A stretch of DNA of 64,000 nucleotides, taken from positions 124,001-188,000 of the forward strand of contig NZ_JAABRQ010000003.1 of NCBI RefSeq assembly GCF_011390835.1, read 5' to 3'. The notes beneath the pieces are model-generated. The model was not told the origin of the DNA. It did no database searches and worked only from the letters and a program-made list of their open reading frames with translations. Made by a program: the position numbers and the translations under genes. Source of the DNA: Hydrogenophaga sp. (GTDB lineage: Bacteria; Pseudomonadota; Gammaproteobacteria; Burkholderiales; Burkholderiaceae_C). Positions 45,901-55,391 of this stretch are shown here, in pieces (position 1 is the stretch's first letter; each line of letters begins with the position of its first letter).

Positions 45901-46227
45901 ATGCACTACGAGATGCTGAAGCACACCGGCGAATACCCCATCGTCGGTGTCAACACCTTCCGCAATCCCCACGGCGACCTGACGCCCGAGACCCTGGAGT
46001 TGGCGCGCTCGACCGACGAAGAAAAGCAAAGCCAGTTGAAGCGACTGGCCGACTTCCACGCCACCCATGCCCAGGCGGCGCCGGCCATGCTCGAACGCCT
46101 GAAGCAGGCAGTGATCCACAACCACAATGTGTTCGAAGTGCTGATGGAGGCGGTGCGGGTGTGCTCGCTGGGCCAGATCACCAGCGCATTGTTCGAGGTG
46201 GGCGGGCAGTACCGACGCAATATGTGA
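42934..46227 (+). CDS. icmF: Fused isobutyryl-CoA mutase IcmF
   Basis: A 1097-residue fusion. An N-terminal B12-binding domain ([21 protein letters not shown]) comes first. A MeaB-like GTPase chaperone follows, with Walker [16 protein letters not shown] near residue 210. The C-terminal substrate-binding mutase domain covers about 540-1097. It interconverts isobutyryl- and n-butyryl-CoA with adenosylcobalamin; the GTPase domain guards cofactor loading. It probably links valine breakdown to the butyryl-CoA and beta-oxidation pool used elsewhere in this window. It shares the 22-bp palindrome promoter with PPK2. Confidence 0.95.
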   Translation: MTQLSADYQALANYRPTHKVRFVTAASLFDGHDAAINIMRRILQGMGAEVIHLGHNRSVDDVVTAALQEDVQGIAISSYQGGHVEYFKYMVDLLRERGGQHIQVFGGGGGVIVPAEIRELQDYGVARIYSPEDGQRMGLAGMIGEMVMRCDRDISDHAPSELAAIQGHGEMPWRALAQLITAIENAQAQPALMDTLRTHAAGIQTPVLGITGTGGAGKSSLTDELIRRLRLDQDDALRIAVISIDPSRRKSGGALLGDRIRMNAITPWQQGPRVYMRSLATRDTSSEISASLPDVLAACKVAGFDLIVVETSGIGQGDAAIVPHVDIPMYVMTPEFGAASQLEKIDMLDFAEFVAINKFDRKGALDALRDVAKQVQRNREAFTVMPDTMPVFGTMAARFNDDGVTALYQAIKVRLQALGLPLTAERLPAVKVRHSTNQTPIVPPARTRYLAEISDTVRGYKRRARAQAQLAREIQQLREAARMLAVDKPNRPKASEAAIDLAQERELQQDNDARKLLTQWPDMQKAYAGDEYVVKIRDKEIRTALTTKSLSGTVIRKVALPQFEDHGEILKWLMLDNVPGSYPYTAGTFAFKREGEDPTRMFAGEGDAFRTNKRFKLLSEGLPAKRLSTAFDSVTLYGNDPDRRPDIYGKVGNSGVSIATLDDMKVLYGGFDLCHPATSVSMTINGPAPSILAMFMNTAIDQNIDKFKTDNGREPTDTEAQKIKEWVLANVRGTVQADILKEDQGQNTCIFSTEFSLKVMGDIAEYFVHHDVRNFYSVSISGYHIAEAGANPLSQLAFTLSNGFTFVEAYLARGMHIDDFAPNLSFFFSNGMDPEYTVLGRVARRIWAVAMKEKYGANERSQKLKYHVQTSGRSLHAQEIQFNDIRTTLQALIAIYDNCNSLHTNAFDEAITTPTEDSVRRAMAIQLIINREWGLAKNENPNQGAFIIEELTELVEEAVLAEFEKIADRGGVLGAMETGYQRGKIQDESMHYEMLKHTGEYPIVGVNTFRNPHGDLTPETLELARSTDEEKQSQLKRLADFHATHAQAAPAMLERLKQAVIHNHNVFEVLMEAVRVCSLGQITSALFEVGGQYRRNM

Positions 46228-46306
46228 GCCTCAGTCCGCGCAGGGTTCAAGTTGGCGATGAAGGCGCCGAGACGGCTTACACTGGCGTTCACCATTTCGA
46301 TCACCC

Positions 46307-49300
46307 ATGCCCTCTCCTGACTCCGCACCGCTCCCAACGGCTCAGGACCTGCCCGCATCGGATGTTTCGTCGCCTTTGAGACGAACCCAGCGCCGCTTGC
46401 TGGCATTTGCCACGGCAGGTTGTATCCTGGTCCTGCTGGGAGGTACCGCCGCCTTCCTCTGGAATGCGCGGGAACAAGTCTTGGATCAGGCGGAGCTTCT
46501 TGCCACCGAGCGCAGCGAGCGACTGGCAGAGGGCCTGGAGCAGGCACTCAGACTTGCAAGTGCCGTTATCAGGTCTGTCGATGACCAGATCGAATCTGCA
46601 TCCGGTCAACCGTTTGAGGCCCCACCGGCGCAGGAGGCAAAGCGTCAAGCCGATTTGCTCGCCGCACTTCCGTTGCCATTCCATCTCTATGCTGTCGGAC
46701 CGCAGGATCGAAAGATCGCGCTGGTGGGTGAGTCAGGCCCTCTGACCTTGCAGGCGACGCCTTCCCACCTGAGGCGGCTCAACCTGATCGCCGATCGTTG
46801 GGGCATCGGGGATACCGAAGGCAGCCCGGGGCAGCGTGTCTTACCGCTGCGCTGGCGGGCTGTGCCCAACCTGCAGGGAATCGAGGGCTACGGCGTGGAC
46901 CTGGATTTCGAGGCCTTGCAGCGCTGGCTGGAGCGCGAGCGCCGCGACCCCGAAGATCACGCGGTCCTGTTCCGGCTCAATCAGGATGGCACCGCCACTC
47001 TGCTGGCACTCGCCCCCCTGATCGACAGTCAGCTCGGCATCAGGCTCGCGCCCGAGTGGGTGGCGCAGGCGCGGCTCAGCGCGACCGGTGCCGTGGGCCT
47101 GCATAGCCCGCTGGACGGTCATTCCCGCCGCGTTGCGTTCCATCGGCTCGACGGGCCAGCCGACCAGCTGGTCATCGTGTACGGCGTTTCTACCGCCGGC
47201 GCACTGGTGAACTGGAGAGTACAAATGGTCTATCTGGCGGGTCTGGCCCTGTTGCTGGCTGCCAGCATGGGCGCTGGCGGCTGGCGCCTGGACCGCTCGT
47301 TGCGTGAGCTGACCGACAGCAAGCGAAGGTTCGAGCTGGCGCTGCAGTCGGGCCATGTGTGGGACTGGGACATCGCTGAGGGTGCCCTGCGTTACGCGCC
47401 CGGCTTCCTGCAAAACTTGGGCGTGCCACCAACCCCACCCGACCGGCTCACGACCAAGCTCTACCAGCTCATGCTCCCCGAAGACGCGATCCGCGTGAAG
47501 GCTGCACTGCGTGACCACGTCGTGCACCACAAGCCCTATGCCATCACATTCCGCCTGCTCGACAGCGCGGGCGAGTTGCGATGGTTCGAAACCCAGGGCC
47601 AGGCATTCTGGGACCGCAACGGGATCGCCACGTACATGGCGGGCACCACCTTCGAGATTACACAGCGCCTGCAGCTGGAAGAATCCCAGCGCCAGACCCT
47701 GCAGCGGCTGGACACCGTCGCCAACGCGTCGCCCGTGCTGTTCTGGACCGCCGATCTCCTGGGGCAACGCGACTGGGTGAACCAGCGCTGGCTCACCTTC
47801 AGGGGGCATAGCCTGGAGCAGGAACTGGGGGATGGCTGGATGGACGGCATCCACCCGGACGACCTGGAGCGGCGCCGAACCGCCACGCCGCCCGATCCGC
47901 AAGAACAAGCCTCTTGCGCAATGGAATACCGGCTGCGCCACCACGACGGCAGCTACCGCTGGGTGGTGGACCAATGGCTGCCGCGCTTCGACGCCGATCA
48001 GCAGCCAATTGGCTACATCGGCTCGTGTGTGGACGTGACCGAGCTCAAGCAGGCCGAGGCCGAAGCGCGGCAACGTGGCGCCATGCTCGAACGGGTGTTC
48101 GATGTGCTGCAGGACATGCTGTTCGTGGTGGATGCCGAGGGCCGTTTTCTGCACTACCAGGGTGCCGCCGATGCCAAGCTGTATGCACCCGCAGAGCGGT
48201 TCCTCGGCCGCGTCATCGACGAGGTCATGCCCGGCGAGCTGGCCAGTTTGCTCAGGCGCGAAATGGCACAGGCCAAGAATGGCCAACTGCGCGATTTTGA
48301 CTACAGCATGGATCTGCCTGGCGGGCGTCACCATTTCAACGCCCGGTTGGCTTACTTGACCGAGGGCAACCAGTACATGGTGGTGGCCCGCGACATCACC
48401 GAGCGCGAAACCCTCAAGGAACAGCGCGAGCGTCTGCAGCAGTTCCTGATCCTGCAGCTGCGCCTGGCGAGCCAGTTCATCAACCACCCGCTGGACACCA
48501 TCGACAAGGAGATCGACCGAGCGCTGGGCGAAATCGGCGAATTCGTGCGGGCCGACCGCGCCTACATCTTCGCCTACGACATGCAGGCGAATACCGCCTC
48601 CAACACGCACGAGTGGTGCGCACCAGGCATCGAGCCGGCGATCGAGCAACTGCAAGACCTGAGCATGGACCTGATTCCTGACTGGGTAGCGGCGCATACG
48701 CAAAAGAGGGCGCTCTGGGTGGACGATGTGCAAGCCCTGCCCCAAGGCAACCTGCGGGCCATCCTGGAACCCCAGTCGATCTGCAGCCTGATCACGCTGC
48801 CCATGAACTCGACACAGGGGCTGCTAGGTTTCGTGGGCTTTGACTCGGTGCGTGCAACGCATGTCTACGATCAGGAAGAAATCAGCCTGCTGCATCTGTT
48901 CGCGCAGATGCTGGTCAACGTGCAGGAGCGCAAGCAGGCTGAGGCGCGTCTCCACGAACTCGCCGCCGAACTGGAAATTCGGGTCCAGGACCGCACCCGA
49001 CAATTGGGCACCAGCGTCAAGCGACTCAGCCAGGCCAACCGAGAACTCGAATCGTTCGCCTACTCAGTCTCCCACGACCTGAAATCACCCCTGCGCAGCA
49101 TGGAGGGGTTTGCCAGCCTGCTTGTGCAGGAACACGACGATCAGCTGGGCGACGAGGCGCGCGACTACCTGCAGCGCATCCAGGCCGCCACCCGGCACAT
49201 GGGGCGCTTGATCAACGACCTGCTGTCTTACGCGCGCATCGAGCAGTTCGAACAGGGGCTGACGGGTCTGGCGCTGGAGCCGCTGGTGACCGAGGTGGTG

Positions 49301-49714
49301 CAGGGCATGCGCAATGAAATCGATGCGCTCGGTGCGCAGGTGCGGGTCGACATACAGCCCGGCCTCGCTGCCATCGCCCATCCGCAAGGCTTGGCCATGG
49401 TGCTGCGCAACCTGATCGACAACGCGCTCAAGTTCACGCAGCCAGGTGAGCCGCCAGAGATCACGATTCGGGGACAGGTGGTGGGGCCGGTGGTGCGCCT
49501 GTCGGTGGCGGACCGCGGGCAGGGCTTTGACATGCGCTACCACGACCGCATCTTCGCCATCTTCCAGCGGCTGCATCGTGGCGACCAGACGCCAGGGACC
49601 GGCATTGGTCTGGCGATGGTGCACAAGGCGATCGAGCGCATGGATGGCCGCATCTGGGCCGACAGCACGCCCGGCCAGGGCGCCACCTTCTACATCGAAC
49701 TGCCGCGCGCCTGA
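46307..49714 (+). CDS. Large orphan PAS/GAF sensor histidine kinase
   Basis: A 1135-residue membrane kinase. TM1 is at about 31-52 (LLAFATAGCILVLLGGTAAFLW), then a periplasmic sensor region of ~250 residues, then TM2 near 310 (MVYLAGLALLLAASMGAG). Three PAS-like domains follow (about 335-460, 470-585, 590-705), then a GAF domain (about 735-880) and a HisKA with phospho-acceptor His923 in SVSHDLKSPLRSM. The ATPase domain has NLIDNALKFTQPG and GTGIGLAMV. No receiver domain and no adjacent response regulator, so its partner is elsewhere. The signal is unknown; the C-terminal half resembles phytochrome-like kinases. Confidence 0.92.
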   Translation: MPSPDSAPLPTAQDLPASDVSSPLRRTQRRLLAFATAGCILVLLGGTAAFLWNAREQVLDQAELLATERSERLAEGLEQALRLASAVIRSVDDQIESASGQPFEAPPAQEAKRQADLLAALPLPFHLYAVGPQDRKIALVGESGPLTLQATPSHLRRLNLIADRWGIGDTEGSPGQRVLPLRWRAVPNLQGIEGYGVDLDFEALQRWLERERRDPEDHAVLFRLNQDGTATLLALAPLIDSQLGIRLAPEWVAQARLSATGAVGLHSPLDGHSRRVAFHRLDGPADQLVIVYGVSTAGALVNWRVQMVYLAGLALLLAASMGAGGWRLDRSLRELTDSKRRFELALQSGHVWDWDIAEGALRYAPGFLQNLGVPPTPPDRLTTKLYQLMLPEDAIRVKAALRDHVVHHKPYAITFRLLDSAGELRWFETQGQAFWDRNGIATYMAGTTFEITQRLQLEESQRQTLQRLDTVANASPVLFWTADLLGQRDWVNQRWLTFRGHSLEQELGDGWMDGIHPDDLERRRTATPPDPQEQASCAMEYRLRHHDGSYRWVVDQWLPRFDADQQPIGYIGSCVDVTELKQAEAEARQRGAMLERVFDVLQDMLFVVDAEGRFLHYQGAADAKLYAPAERFLGRVIDEVMPGELASLLRREMAQAKNGQLRDFDYSMDLPGGRHHFNARLAYLTEGNQYMVVARDITERETLKEQRERLQQFLILQLRLASQFINHPLDTIDKEIDRALGEIGEFVRADRAYIFAYDMQANTASNTHEWCAPGIEPAIEQLQDLSMDLIPDWVAAHTQKRALWVDDVQALPQGNLRAILEPQSICSLITLPMNSTQGLLGFVGFDSVRATHVYDQEEISLLHLFAQMLVNVQERKQAEARLHELAAELEIRVQDRTRQLGTSVKRLSQANRELESFAYSVSHDLKSPLRSMEGFASLLVQEHDDQLGDEARDYLQRIQAATRHMGRLINDLLSYARIEQFEQGLTGLALEPLVTEVVQGMRNEIDALGAQVRVDIQPGLAAIAHPQGLAMVLRNLIDNALKFTQPGEPPEITIRGQVVGPVVRLSVADRGQGFDMRYHDRIFAIFQRLHRGDQTPGTGIGLAMVHKAIERMDGRIWADSTPGQGATFYIELPRA

Positions 49715-49720
49715 GCGCGC

Positions 49721-50803
49721 TCAGGCCGGTGCGGACAGCGGCAGGTTGATCAGCAGGTTTTGCGGCTTGAGCTTGAGCAGACCCTGCTCGGTCATGGCCA
49801 GGCCCAGGTAAACCGGTTTGCCTTGAAGGTCGGCCTGCATGTCGGCCGAGTTTTCGAATCGCAGGCGGAACAGGCTGATCAACCGCTGCTGCCGTTGCGC
49901 CGACACCTCGTTGCCCTGGTACAGGTCGTTGAGCAGCTGGGTGGATTCGACGTCCAGCCCCAGGTGCCAGCGCCAGGAGGGGTCGTCCACACGGGCTTCT
50001 GGCTGGATGCGCACTGCCACACCGAGGAAGTGCTTCACCCAGCGCTCCAGCACCGCAGCCAGCGCCTTGAGGCCGGAGCGCGAACGGGTCATGGTCAGCG
50101 TGAGGCCGTGGGGCAGCTCCTGCTGCACTTCGTGGGTGAGGTCCAGCACGAAGTTGAAGCGCCCGGGCCCCTCGCAGCTTTGCAGGTAACGCGCCGCGTT
50201 GTCGTCCCCCAGCACCTCCACCTGCACCACCGGCAGCGACGCGCCGCTCTGCAGCAGCAGGCGCCCCATGCCACCCAGCCCCGCGGTTTCATTGAGCATG
50301 TCCAGTACATCGGCGTCGCCGCTGAGCACCCGACCTTCCTGCACCTGCACACGCTGGCGCCGGAACAGCAGCTCGGCAGCGCGCCAGACCCAGGCATCGG
50401 TTTCGTCCGCCAGCAGGTTGCGCACGATGGCCTGGACCATCAGGTCGAGAAACAAGGGCGGCAGCTGGATCGCGCCCGCGCGGAAGAAGCCGGCATAGGC
50501 GGCTTCCAGCGAACCCGCCTGCAAGACGGCGTCGCGCAGCTTCAGAAACAGCTGGTGATTGGCGCGCGCGTCGGCATCCTGCAGCGCGCCGAGCTCGGAC
50601 GGGGAGACGGCACGGGTGGGCGCCAACATGAGCGATTCGTGCAGCGCGTGCTCGGCCGCACAGGACTCTTCCACCAGCGCGAGCTCGGGGCGCTGCAACC
50701 AGAGGCGCCAGTAGTCGTCCGACGGCTCCAGCCAGCCACGGGCATTGCGGCGCAGGTGGTCAAAGCCACAGGAATTCCATACAGAAGGAGCAGTGTCAGG
50801 CAT
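49721..50803 (-). CDS. DUF6352-like hypothetical protein
   Basis: ATG 50803 (MPDTAPSVWNSCGFDHLRRNARGWLEPSDDYWRLWLQRPELAL) gives 360 residues. It appears to be the Comamonadaceae family annotated DUF6352; I recognise the N-terminus but no catalytic motif. No signal peptide or membrane segment. It converges with the kinase gene (7 bp gap). Confidence 0.7.
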   Translation of the reverse strand: MPDTAPSVWNSCGFDHLRRNARGWLEPSDDYWRLWLQRPELALVEESCAAEHALHESLMLAPTRAVSPSELGALQDADARANHQLFLKLRDAVLQAGSLEAAYAGFFRAGAIQLPPLFLDLMVQAIVRNLLADETDAWVWRAAELLFRRQRVQVQEGRVLSGDADVLDMLNETAGLGGMGRLLLQSGASLPVVQVEVLGDDNAARYLQSCEGPGRFNFVLDLTHEVQQELPHGLTLTMTRSRSGLKALAAVLERWVKHFLGVAVRIQPEARVDDPSWRWHLGLDVESTQLLNDLYQGNEVSAQRQQRLISLFRLRFENSADMQADLQGKPVYLGLAMTEQGLLKLKPQNLLINLPLSAPA

Positions 50804-50944
50804 CGGGGGGTCGTGAGTGAAACCCCGATGCACAGACAACCTCGCTCGGGGTGCCCGATTGTCCTTCAGCAGGGCCAACTCGCCCCGAGCGGGGTCAAAG
50901 GCGCGCCAAGGCGTGGATTGCAGCGCACCGCCCAGGCACGAGGG

Positions 50945-51391
50945 TCACGCGATCAGCCGCAGTACGGAACGCCGCGGGCTGTCTTGCGTGAAGGCAGGAT
51001 CAAGGGTGACAGAAAGCACCAGCACATCGAGCATATTCTCCGAGGGCCAGAAGGCGGGCGAGCCGATCCGGTCTGCGCCTGCAAACTGGTTGCCGTTAGG
51101 GCTCACGTTGCCCTTCAACGTCACCGCTGATGACGAGAATCCACCACTGACGAGTTCAGCGCCATCCGGGCTGGCCGGCATATAGGCCAGCAACCGTACC
51201 GACTGAGCGCCCGCAGTCACCCGTATGAAGTTGCTGTTGGGCCGGGTCACCACCGTGATGGTGTGCGACAAGGTCAGGCTGTCGGGGCCACCACTGGCCA
51301 GCCCCTCCACCCCATAGGCAATCGCGACCCGGTTCGGTGCCAACGGCCCCATGTGAGACATGGTTGCCGCACAGCGTGACTTGCCCTCCAT
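50945..51391 (-). CDS. Hypothetical ORF, probable C-terminal half of a split gene
   Basis: Reading from ATG 51391 (MEGKSRCAATMSHMGPLAPNRVAIAYGVEGLASGG) gives 148 residues; a GTG at 51421 would overlap the next ORF. The composition looks coding and beta-rich (DSLTLSHTITVVTRPNSNFIRV). No ribosome site, signal or known motif. It follows another hypothetical ORF in a different frame, so both may be remnants of one gene. Confidence 0.45.
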   Translation of the reverse strand: MEGKSRCAATMSHMGPLAPNRVAIAYGVEGLASGGPDSLTLSHTITVVTRPNSNFIRVTAGAQSVRLLAYMPASPDGAELVSGGFSSSAVTLKGNVSPNGNQFAGADRIGSPAFWPSENMLDVLVLSVTLDPAFTQDSPRRSVLRLIA

Positions 51392-51407
51392 TGGAGAAAT
51401 CGGCCAG

Positions 51408-51833
51408 CTAATTGGACACACCCGAAGGACCGTCCATCAAGTAGCTGGTTTCAATGGTCGACTCGCGAACCCTGTTCTTGAAGAGGTGGCCGTAGCGGGC
51501 TTCGTGAAAGAATCGGCCGCGCACGCTCACCCGGTCGAAATCACAAGCGGTGGCCAATGAGGATGGAAATGAAGCCTGGGTAGCAGCGCCACCCTTGGTC
51601 GTCTCGATACCGCCACCCCCAGCCGTGAGCTCATCTAGACCAATCAACGCGATATGAACACGTGCCCCGAACGTCCTGTTTGCCAGTATGGATGCTGAGG
51701 AAGTGAACATGAAACCCGTCAAAAAGGGATTCAGTTGAAGGCTGCGTGGTGCCACGTCTTGGCTCGGGGCGCTCGTTCGATAGCCGTTGACCGTCGAGAT
51801 CACTCTGCGCGCGCCTGAAGACTCATGCGACAA
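51408..51833 (-). CDS. Hypothetical ORF, probable N-terminal half of a split gene
   Basis: 141 residues (MSHESSGARRVISTVNGYRTSAPSQDVAPRSLQLNPFLTGFMF...), ending SYLMDGPSGVSN at a TAG. Reading past the TAG in frame gives LADFSNGGQVTLCGNHVSH before coherence is lost. A TGG-to-TAG change and a later frameshift would split one ~290-residue protein. Unrecognised. Base composition is a little less GC-rich than neighbours. Confidence 0.45.
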   Translation of the reverse strand: MSHESSGARRVISTVNGYRTSAPSQDVAPRSLQLNPFLTGFMFTSSASILANRTFGARVHIALIGLDELTAGGGGIETTKGGAATQASFPSSLATACDFDRVSVRGRFFHEARYGHLFKNRVRESTIETSYLMDGPSGVSN

Positions 51834-52048
51834 GCCCCATCATCCACCACCCAAGTCGATCCAGCGCAACCAAATGCGTTCTTGCCACGCCAGGTTCGGT
51901 CAAGCCCAGCTATGGCTCCGGACCCGGTGGTCTCCGCGACCTTTCAGACGACCCGCACAAATCTTGACGTATGAGGCCCGCGAGCAAGAGGCCTGCATGA
52001 ACACCATGATGTGGTGGGTGCCGAAGCAGGATCGACCACAATAGCCTC

Positions 52049-52969
52049 ATGCAACAGACCACCGTCCACCTGATCGGCGTGCCGACCGACATCGGCGCCG
52101 GCGCCCGAGGCGCTTCCATGGGACCCGAGGCCCTGCGTGTGGCGGGGCTCGCGGCGGTGCTGAAGAGCCACGGCTTGCAGGTGCACGATGCGGGCAACCT
52201 GAGGGGCCCGGCCAATCCCTGGCTGCCCCCTGCGCAGGGTTACCGGCATCTGGCCGAGGTGGTGCAGTGGAATCAGACCCTGCACGAGGCGATGCACGCC
52301 GCGCTGGGCCTGGGCCACCTGCCAATGGTGCTCGGCGGAGACCACTGCCTAGGCATCGGCTCGATCAGCGCCGTGGCGCGGCACTGCCGCGAGCAGGGCA
52401 AGAAGCTGCGCGTGCTCTGGCTCGACGCCCACGCCGACTTCAACACCGCCGACCTAACGCCCAGTGGCAACGTACACGGCATGCCGGTGGCGGTGCTGTG
52501 CGGCCATGGGCCAGCCGAACTCACTGGCGTCGGTGGCACCACGCCAGCGATATCGCCCTCAGTGGTGCGCCAGATCGGTATCCGCAGCGTGGACGCGGGC
52601 GAGAAGCGCCTGGTTCACCAGGCCGGTCTGGAGGTGTTCGACATGCGCTACATCGACGAGATGGGCATGCGCCACACCATGGAGCAGGCACTCTCCGGTC
52701 TGGACGACAACACCCACCTGCATGTGAGCTTCGACGTGGATTTTCTCGACCCGGAAATCGCCCCGGGCGTGGGCACCACCGTACCGGGTGGGCCGACCTA
52801 CCGGGAAGCCCAGCTCTGCATGGAAATGATCGCCGACACCGGCCGCATGGCGTCGATGGACGTGATGGAACTCAACCCGGCGCTGGACGTGCGCAACCGC
52901 ACGGCGATCCTCGCGGTGGACCTGATCGAGAGCCTGTTTGGAAAATCCACGCTGATGCGGAAAAATTAG
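52049..52969 (+). CDS. rocF: Arginase
   Basis: A 306-residue ureohydrolase. Manganese ligands are in VLGGDHCLGIGS, LDAHADFNT (DAHxD) and VSFDVDFLDPEIAPGVGT. The substrate loop includes SGNVHGMPVAVL. It hydrolyses arginine to ornithine and urea. ATG 52049 follows about 215 bp without another gene. The 3' end is followed at once by a copy of the GC-rich repeat. Confidence 0.94.
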   Translation: MQQTTVHLIGVPTDIGAGARGASMGPEALRVAGLAAVLKSHGLQVHDAGNLRGPANPWLPPAQGYRHLAEVVQWNQTLHEAMHAALGLGHLPMVLGGDHCLGIGSISAVARHCREQGKKLRVLWLDAHADFNTADLTPSGNVHGMPVAVLCGHGPAELTGVGGTTPAISPSVVRQIGIRSVDAGEKRLVHQAGLEVFDMRYIDEMGMRHTMEQALSGLDDNTHLHVSFDVDFLDPEIAPGVGTTVPGGPTYREAQLCMEMIADTGRMASMDVMELNPALDVRNRTAILAVDLIESLFGKSTLMRKN

Positions 52970-52970
52970 C

Positions 52971-53046
52971 CCCCCGCGCCGCCTGCGGCGTCCCCCCCCA
53001 CAGAGGGGCAACGCTGGCGGCCCGGCGGATCCGGTTCCGCAGCATT
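52971..53046 (-). repeat. GC-rich intergenic palindromic repeat, copy F
   Basis: Inverted relative to copies A-C. The reverse complement reads ATGCTGCGGAACCGGATCCGCCGGGCCGCC then the C/G-stem and a GGCGGCGCGGGG tail. It begins 2 bp after the arginase stop, so it is again at a gene 3' end in the sense orientation. Confidence 0.82.
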
Positions 53047-53089
53047 CTGAACTGAAGACACGGCGCGCCGGAAGGGAAGTTTACCCAGG

Positions 53090-53166
53090 GCACCGCCGAC
53101 CTGGCTTTGCCAGTCGGGCTGTGCCGCCCCCTTGGGACGGTGACGCCGAACGCGGCGCGGGGGGAG
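53090..53166 (+). repeat. GC-rich intergenic palindromic repeat, copy G
   Basis: GGCACCGCCGACCTGGCTTTGCCAGTCGG, then GCCCCCTTGGGACGG and a GGCGCGGGGGG tail, ending just before the stop of the monooxygenase-like gene. It faces copy F across 43 bp, so the pair separates two convergent genes. Confidence 0.8.
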
Positions 53167-53167
53167 C

Positions 53168-53467
53168 CTAGCTCTTTCTCACCAACTCCAGATGCTCCAC
53201 CACCGGCGGCTGCACGAAGAAGGGGCCGACGATGGCGCGCCATTCGACGAATGCCGGTGACTCGCGAAAACCCACGGTGTGGTCTTCGAGCGTGTCCCAG
53301 TAGATCATGAGCAGGTAGCGCCCGGGACTTTCGATGCTCCGGTTGATTTTGTAACCCTGAAAACCTTTGGCCTTTGAAATCACGGTGCTTGCGCCCCGCG
53401 TGATGGCGTCTTCGAAAGCGGCGGCTTTCGCCGGGTCGATGCGGATGTCGGCGTGTTCAAGAATCAT
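53168..53467 (-). CDS. Antibiotic biosynthesis monooxygenase (ABM)-like small protein
   Basis: ATG 53467 overlaps the GMC oxidoreductase stop (ATGA) and gives 99 residues. The sequence MILEHADIRIDPAKAAAFEDAITRGASTVISKAKGFQGYKINRSIE...RYLLMIYWDTLEDHTVGFRES is the dimeric alpha/beta ABM or DUF4188-like fold. The long tracked ORF is a shadow of the GMC gene. It is translationally coupled to the alcohol dehydrogenase; substrate unknown. Confidence 0.82.
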   Translation of the reverse strand: MILEHADIRIDPAKAAAFEDAITRGASTVISKAKGFQGYKINRSIESPGRYLLMIYWDTLEDHTVGFRESPAFVEWRAIVGPFFVQPPVVEHLELVRKS

Positions 53468-55134
53468 GCGGTGGTCTCCAGGACAGGGGCGCGGGTTGCC
53501 GGCACCGCCTGAGTGGCCTGCCGGGCTGCCCGAATCATATCGACCGCTTTCTCGGCCATCATGATCACCGGCGCATTGGTGTTGCCACCCACCACCTGCG
53601 GCATCACCGACGCATCCACCACGCGCAAACCCGACATGCCGTGCACGCGCAGCTCGGCGTCCACCACCGCCAGCGCATCGTTGCCCATGCGGCAGGTGCC
53701 GACCGGGTGGTAGATGGTGTCGGCATGGTTGCGGATGAACTGCTCGATCTGCGCATCGCTTTTCGCCGACGCCGACGCTTTGGACTCGATGCCGCCATGG
53801 CGGGCGAGCGCGTCTTGTTGCAGCATCTGGCGGGTGAGCTTGAAGCCACGCACCATGCGCGCCATGTCGTCCGGGTCTTGCAGGAACGCCGGATCGATCA
53901 GGGGCGCGACCTGCGGGTCGGCGCTGGCCAGGCGCAGCGTGCCGCGGCTCTTGGGGCGCAGCAGGCAGACATGGCAGGAATAACCATGACCCAGCACCGT
54001 CTTGCGGCCGTGATCCACCAGCTTGCCCACCACAAAGTGCCACTGCAGATCGGGAATGGCCTCGTCCGGCGAGCTCTTGATGAAGCCACCGCCTTCGGCG
54101 AAGTTGGTGGTCAGCATGCCACTGCGCGCGCGGCGCCATTCGAAGATGCCGCGCAGCAGCGCGAGGGTGCCAGTAGCCGAGAGGCCAAACAGATCGGTCA
54201 CCTTGGGCGCGTTGACCACGATCACCACGTCGGGGTGATCGTGCAGGTTTTCGCCCACGCCAGGCAGGTCGTGCACCACGCCAATGCCGTGGCTGCGCAG
54301 GTGCTCGGCCGGTCCAATACCCGAGAGCATGAGCAGTTGCGGTGAGCCGAACGCGCCGGCGCTCACCACCACTTCACCACCAGGCTTGAGCTGCAGCGCC
54401 TGCAGGTCCCCGCGACCACCTTCGGCTCGGTATTCCACGCCCGTGGCCTGCGGCTGGCCGTCCTGAATCTGTGTCAGCACCCGGGTGGTCAGGGCCTGGG
54501 TAATCACGGTCAGGTTGGTGCGACCCAGGTGCGGCGTGAGGTAACCCTTCGCTGCGCTCCACCGCTCGCCGTTCTTGTGTGTCACCTGGTAGGCGCCCAC
54601 ACCTTCTTGCTCGGGACCGTTGAAATCCGGGTTGTGCCGGTAGCCCGCCTGTTGACCAGCCTCTATGTAGGCGGGCAGAAAGGGGTTGGGGCTGCGCAAG
54701 TCCATCACGTTGAGTGGGCCGCCCTGGCCATGCAGGGCATCGGCGCCGCGCTCGTTGTGCTCGGAGCGCTTGAAATACGGCAACACATCGGCGAAGGACC
54801 AGCCCGGGTTGCCCTGGGCCGCCCAGCCATCGTAGTCCCGCGCGTGGCCGCGCGCGTAGACCATGGCATTGATCGAGCTGGAGCCACCCAGCACCTTGCC
54901 CCGCGGCTGGTAGCCCCGGCGACCATTCAGGCCAGGCTGGGGCACGGTGTGGTAGCCCCACCCGTTGAGCTCGTACTTCGCCATCAAAGCCAGGCCGGCC
55001 GGGCAATGGATGAGCACGCTCTTGTCGGCCGGGCCGGCCTCCAGCAGGGCCACGCGAATGGTCGGGTCTTCCGTCAGGCGCCCGGCGAGCACACTGCCCG
55101 CGGAACCACCACCGACGATGATGTAGTCGTACAT
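53464..55134 (-). CDS. GMC family oxidoreductase (alcohol/choline dehydrogenase-like)
   Basis: A 556-residue FAD enzyme. The dinucleotide fold is YIIVGGGSAGSVLAGRLTED; GMC signatures are PRGKVLGGSSSINAMVYARG and GAFGSPQLLMLSGIGP; the catalytic His is in YHPVGTCRMG with a second His/Asn near VGGNTNAPVIM. It oxidises an alcohol to an aldehyde. AlkJ-type fatty alcohol oxidation is possible given the fatty alcohol genes in this window, but choline or other substrates are equally compatible. It is coupled to the ABM-like gene. Confidence 0.92.
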   Translation of the reverse strand: MYDYIIVGGGSAGSVLAGRLTEDPTIRVALLEAGPADKSVLIHCPAGLALMAKYELNGWGYHTVPQPGLNGRRGYQPRGKVLGGSSSINAMVYARGHARDYDGWAAQGNPGWSFADVLPYFKRSEHNERGADALHGQGGPLNVMDLRSPNPFLPAYIEAGQQAGYRHNPDFNGPEQEGVGAYQVTHKNGERWSAAKGYLTPHLGRTNLTVITQALTTRVLTQIQDGQPQATGVEYRAEGGRGDLQALQLKPGGEVVVSAGAFGSPQLLMLSGIGPAEHLRSHGIGVVHDLPGVGENLHDHPDVVIVVNAPKVTDLFGLSATGTLALLRGIFEWRRARSGMLTTNFAEGGGFIKSSPDEAIPDLQWHFVVGKLVDHGRKTVLGHGYSCHVCLLRPKSRGTLRLASADPQVAPLIDPAFLQDPDDMARMVRGFKLTRQMLQQDALARHGGIESKASASAKSDAQIEQFIRNHADTIYHPVGTCRMGNDALAVVDAELRVHGMSGLRVVDASVMPQVVGGNTNAPVIMMAEKAVDMIRAARQATQAVPATRAPVLETTA

Positions 55135-55391
55135 GCTTGCTCCTCAATCGGGCTCCTCATTCACCAAGGTGTGAGAGGCCACCGTTTTTCTGCTGCCAGA
55201 GGTGAGTCCCTTTCAGGCGGACGTCAGCCATGGCAGGACAATCCAATCCAAGTTAGCACAGCGACCCGGAGCGCATTAGGCACCCCAACCTAGAGACGAC
55301 ACCTGAGCGACTGGCCCATTCGAGGTCGATCTCCTGCAGGCGCGAAAATCGCAGAGATCTCTTTTCACCCCTTCACAGGAGCACCCTTCTC

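Noticed and set aside
50940-52048. Prophage or insertion-sequence remnant
   Set aside because: No transposase, integrase, terminal repeats or target duplication found; only two unrecognised ORFs.
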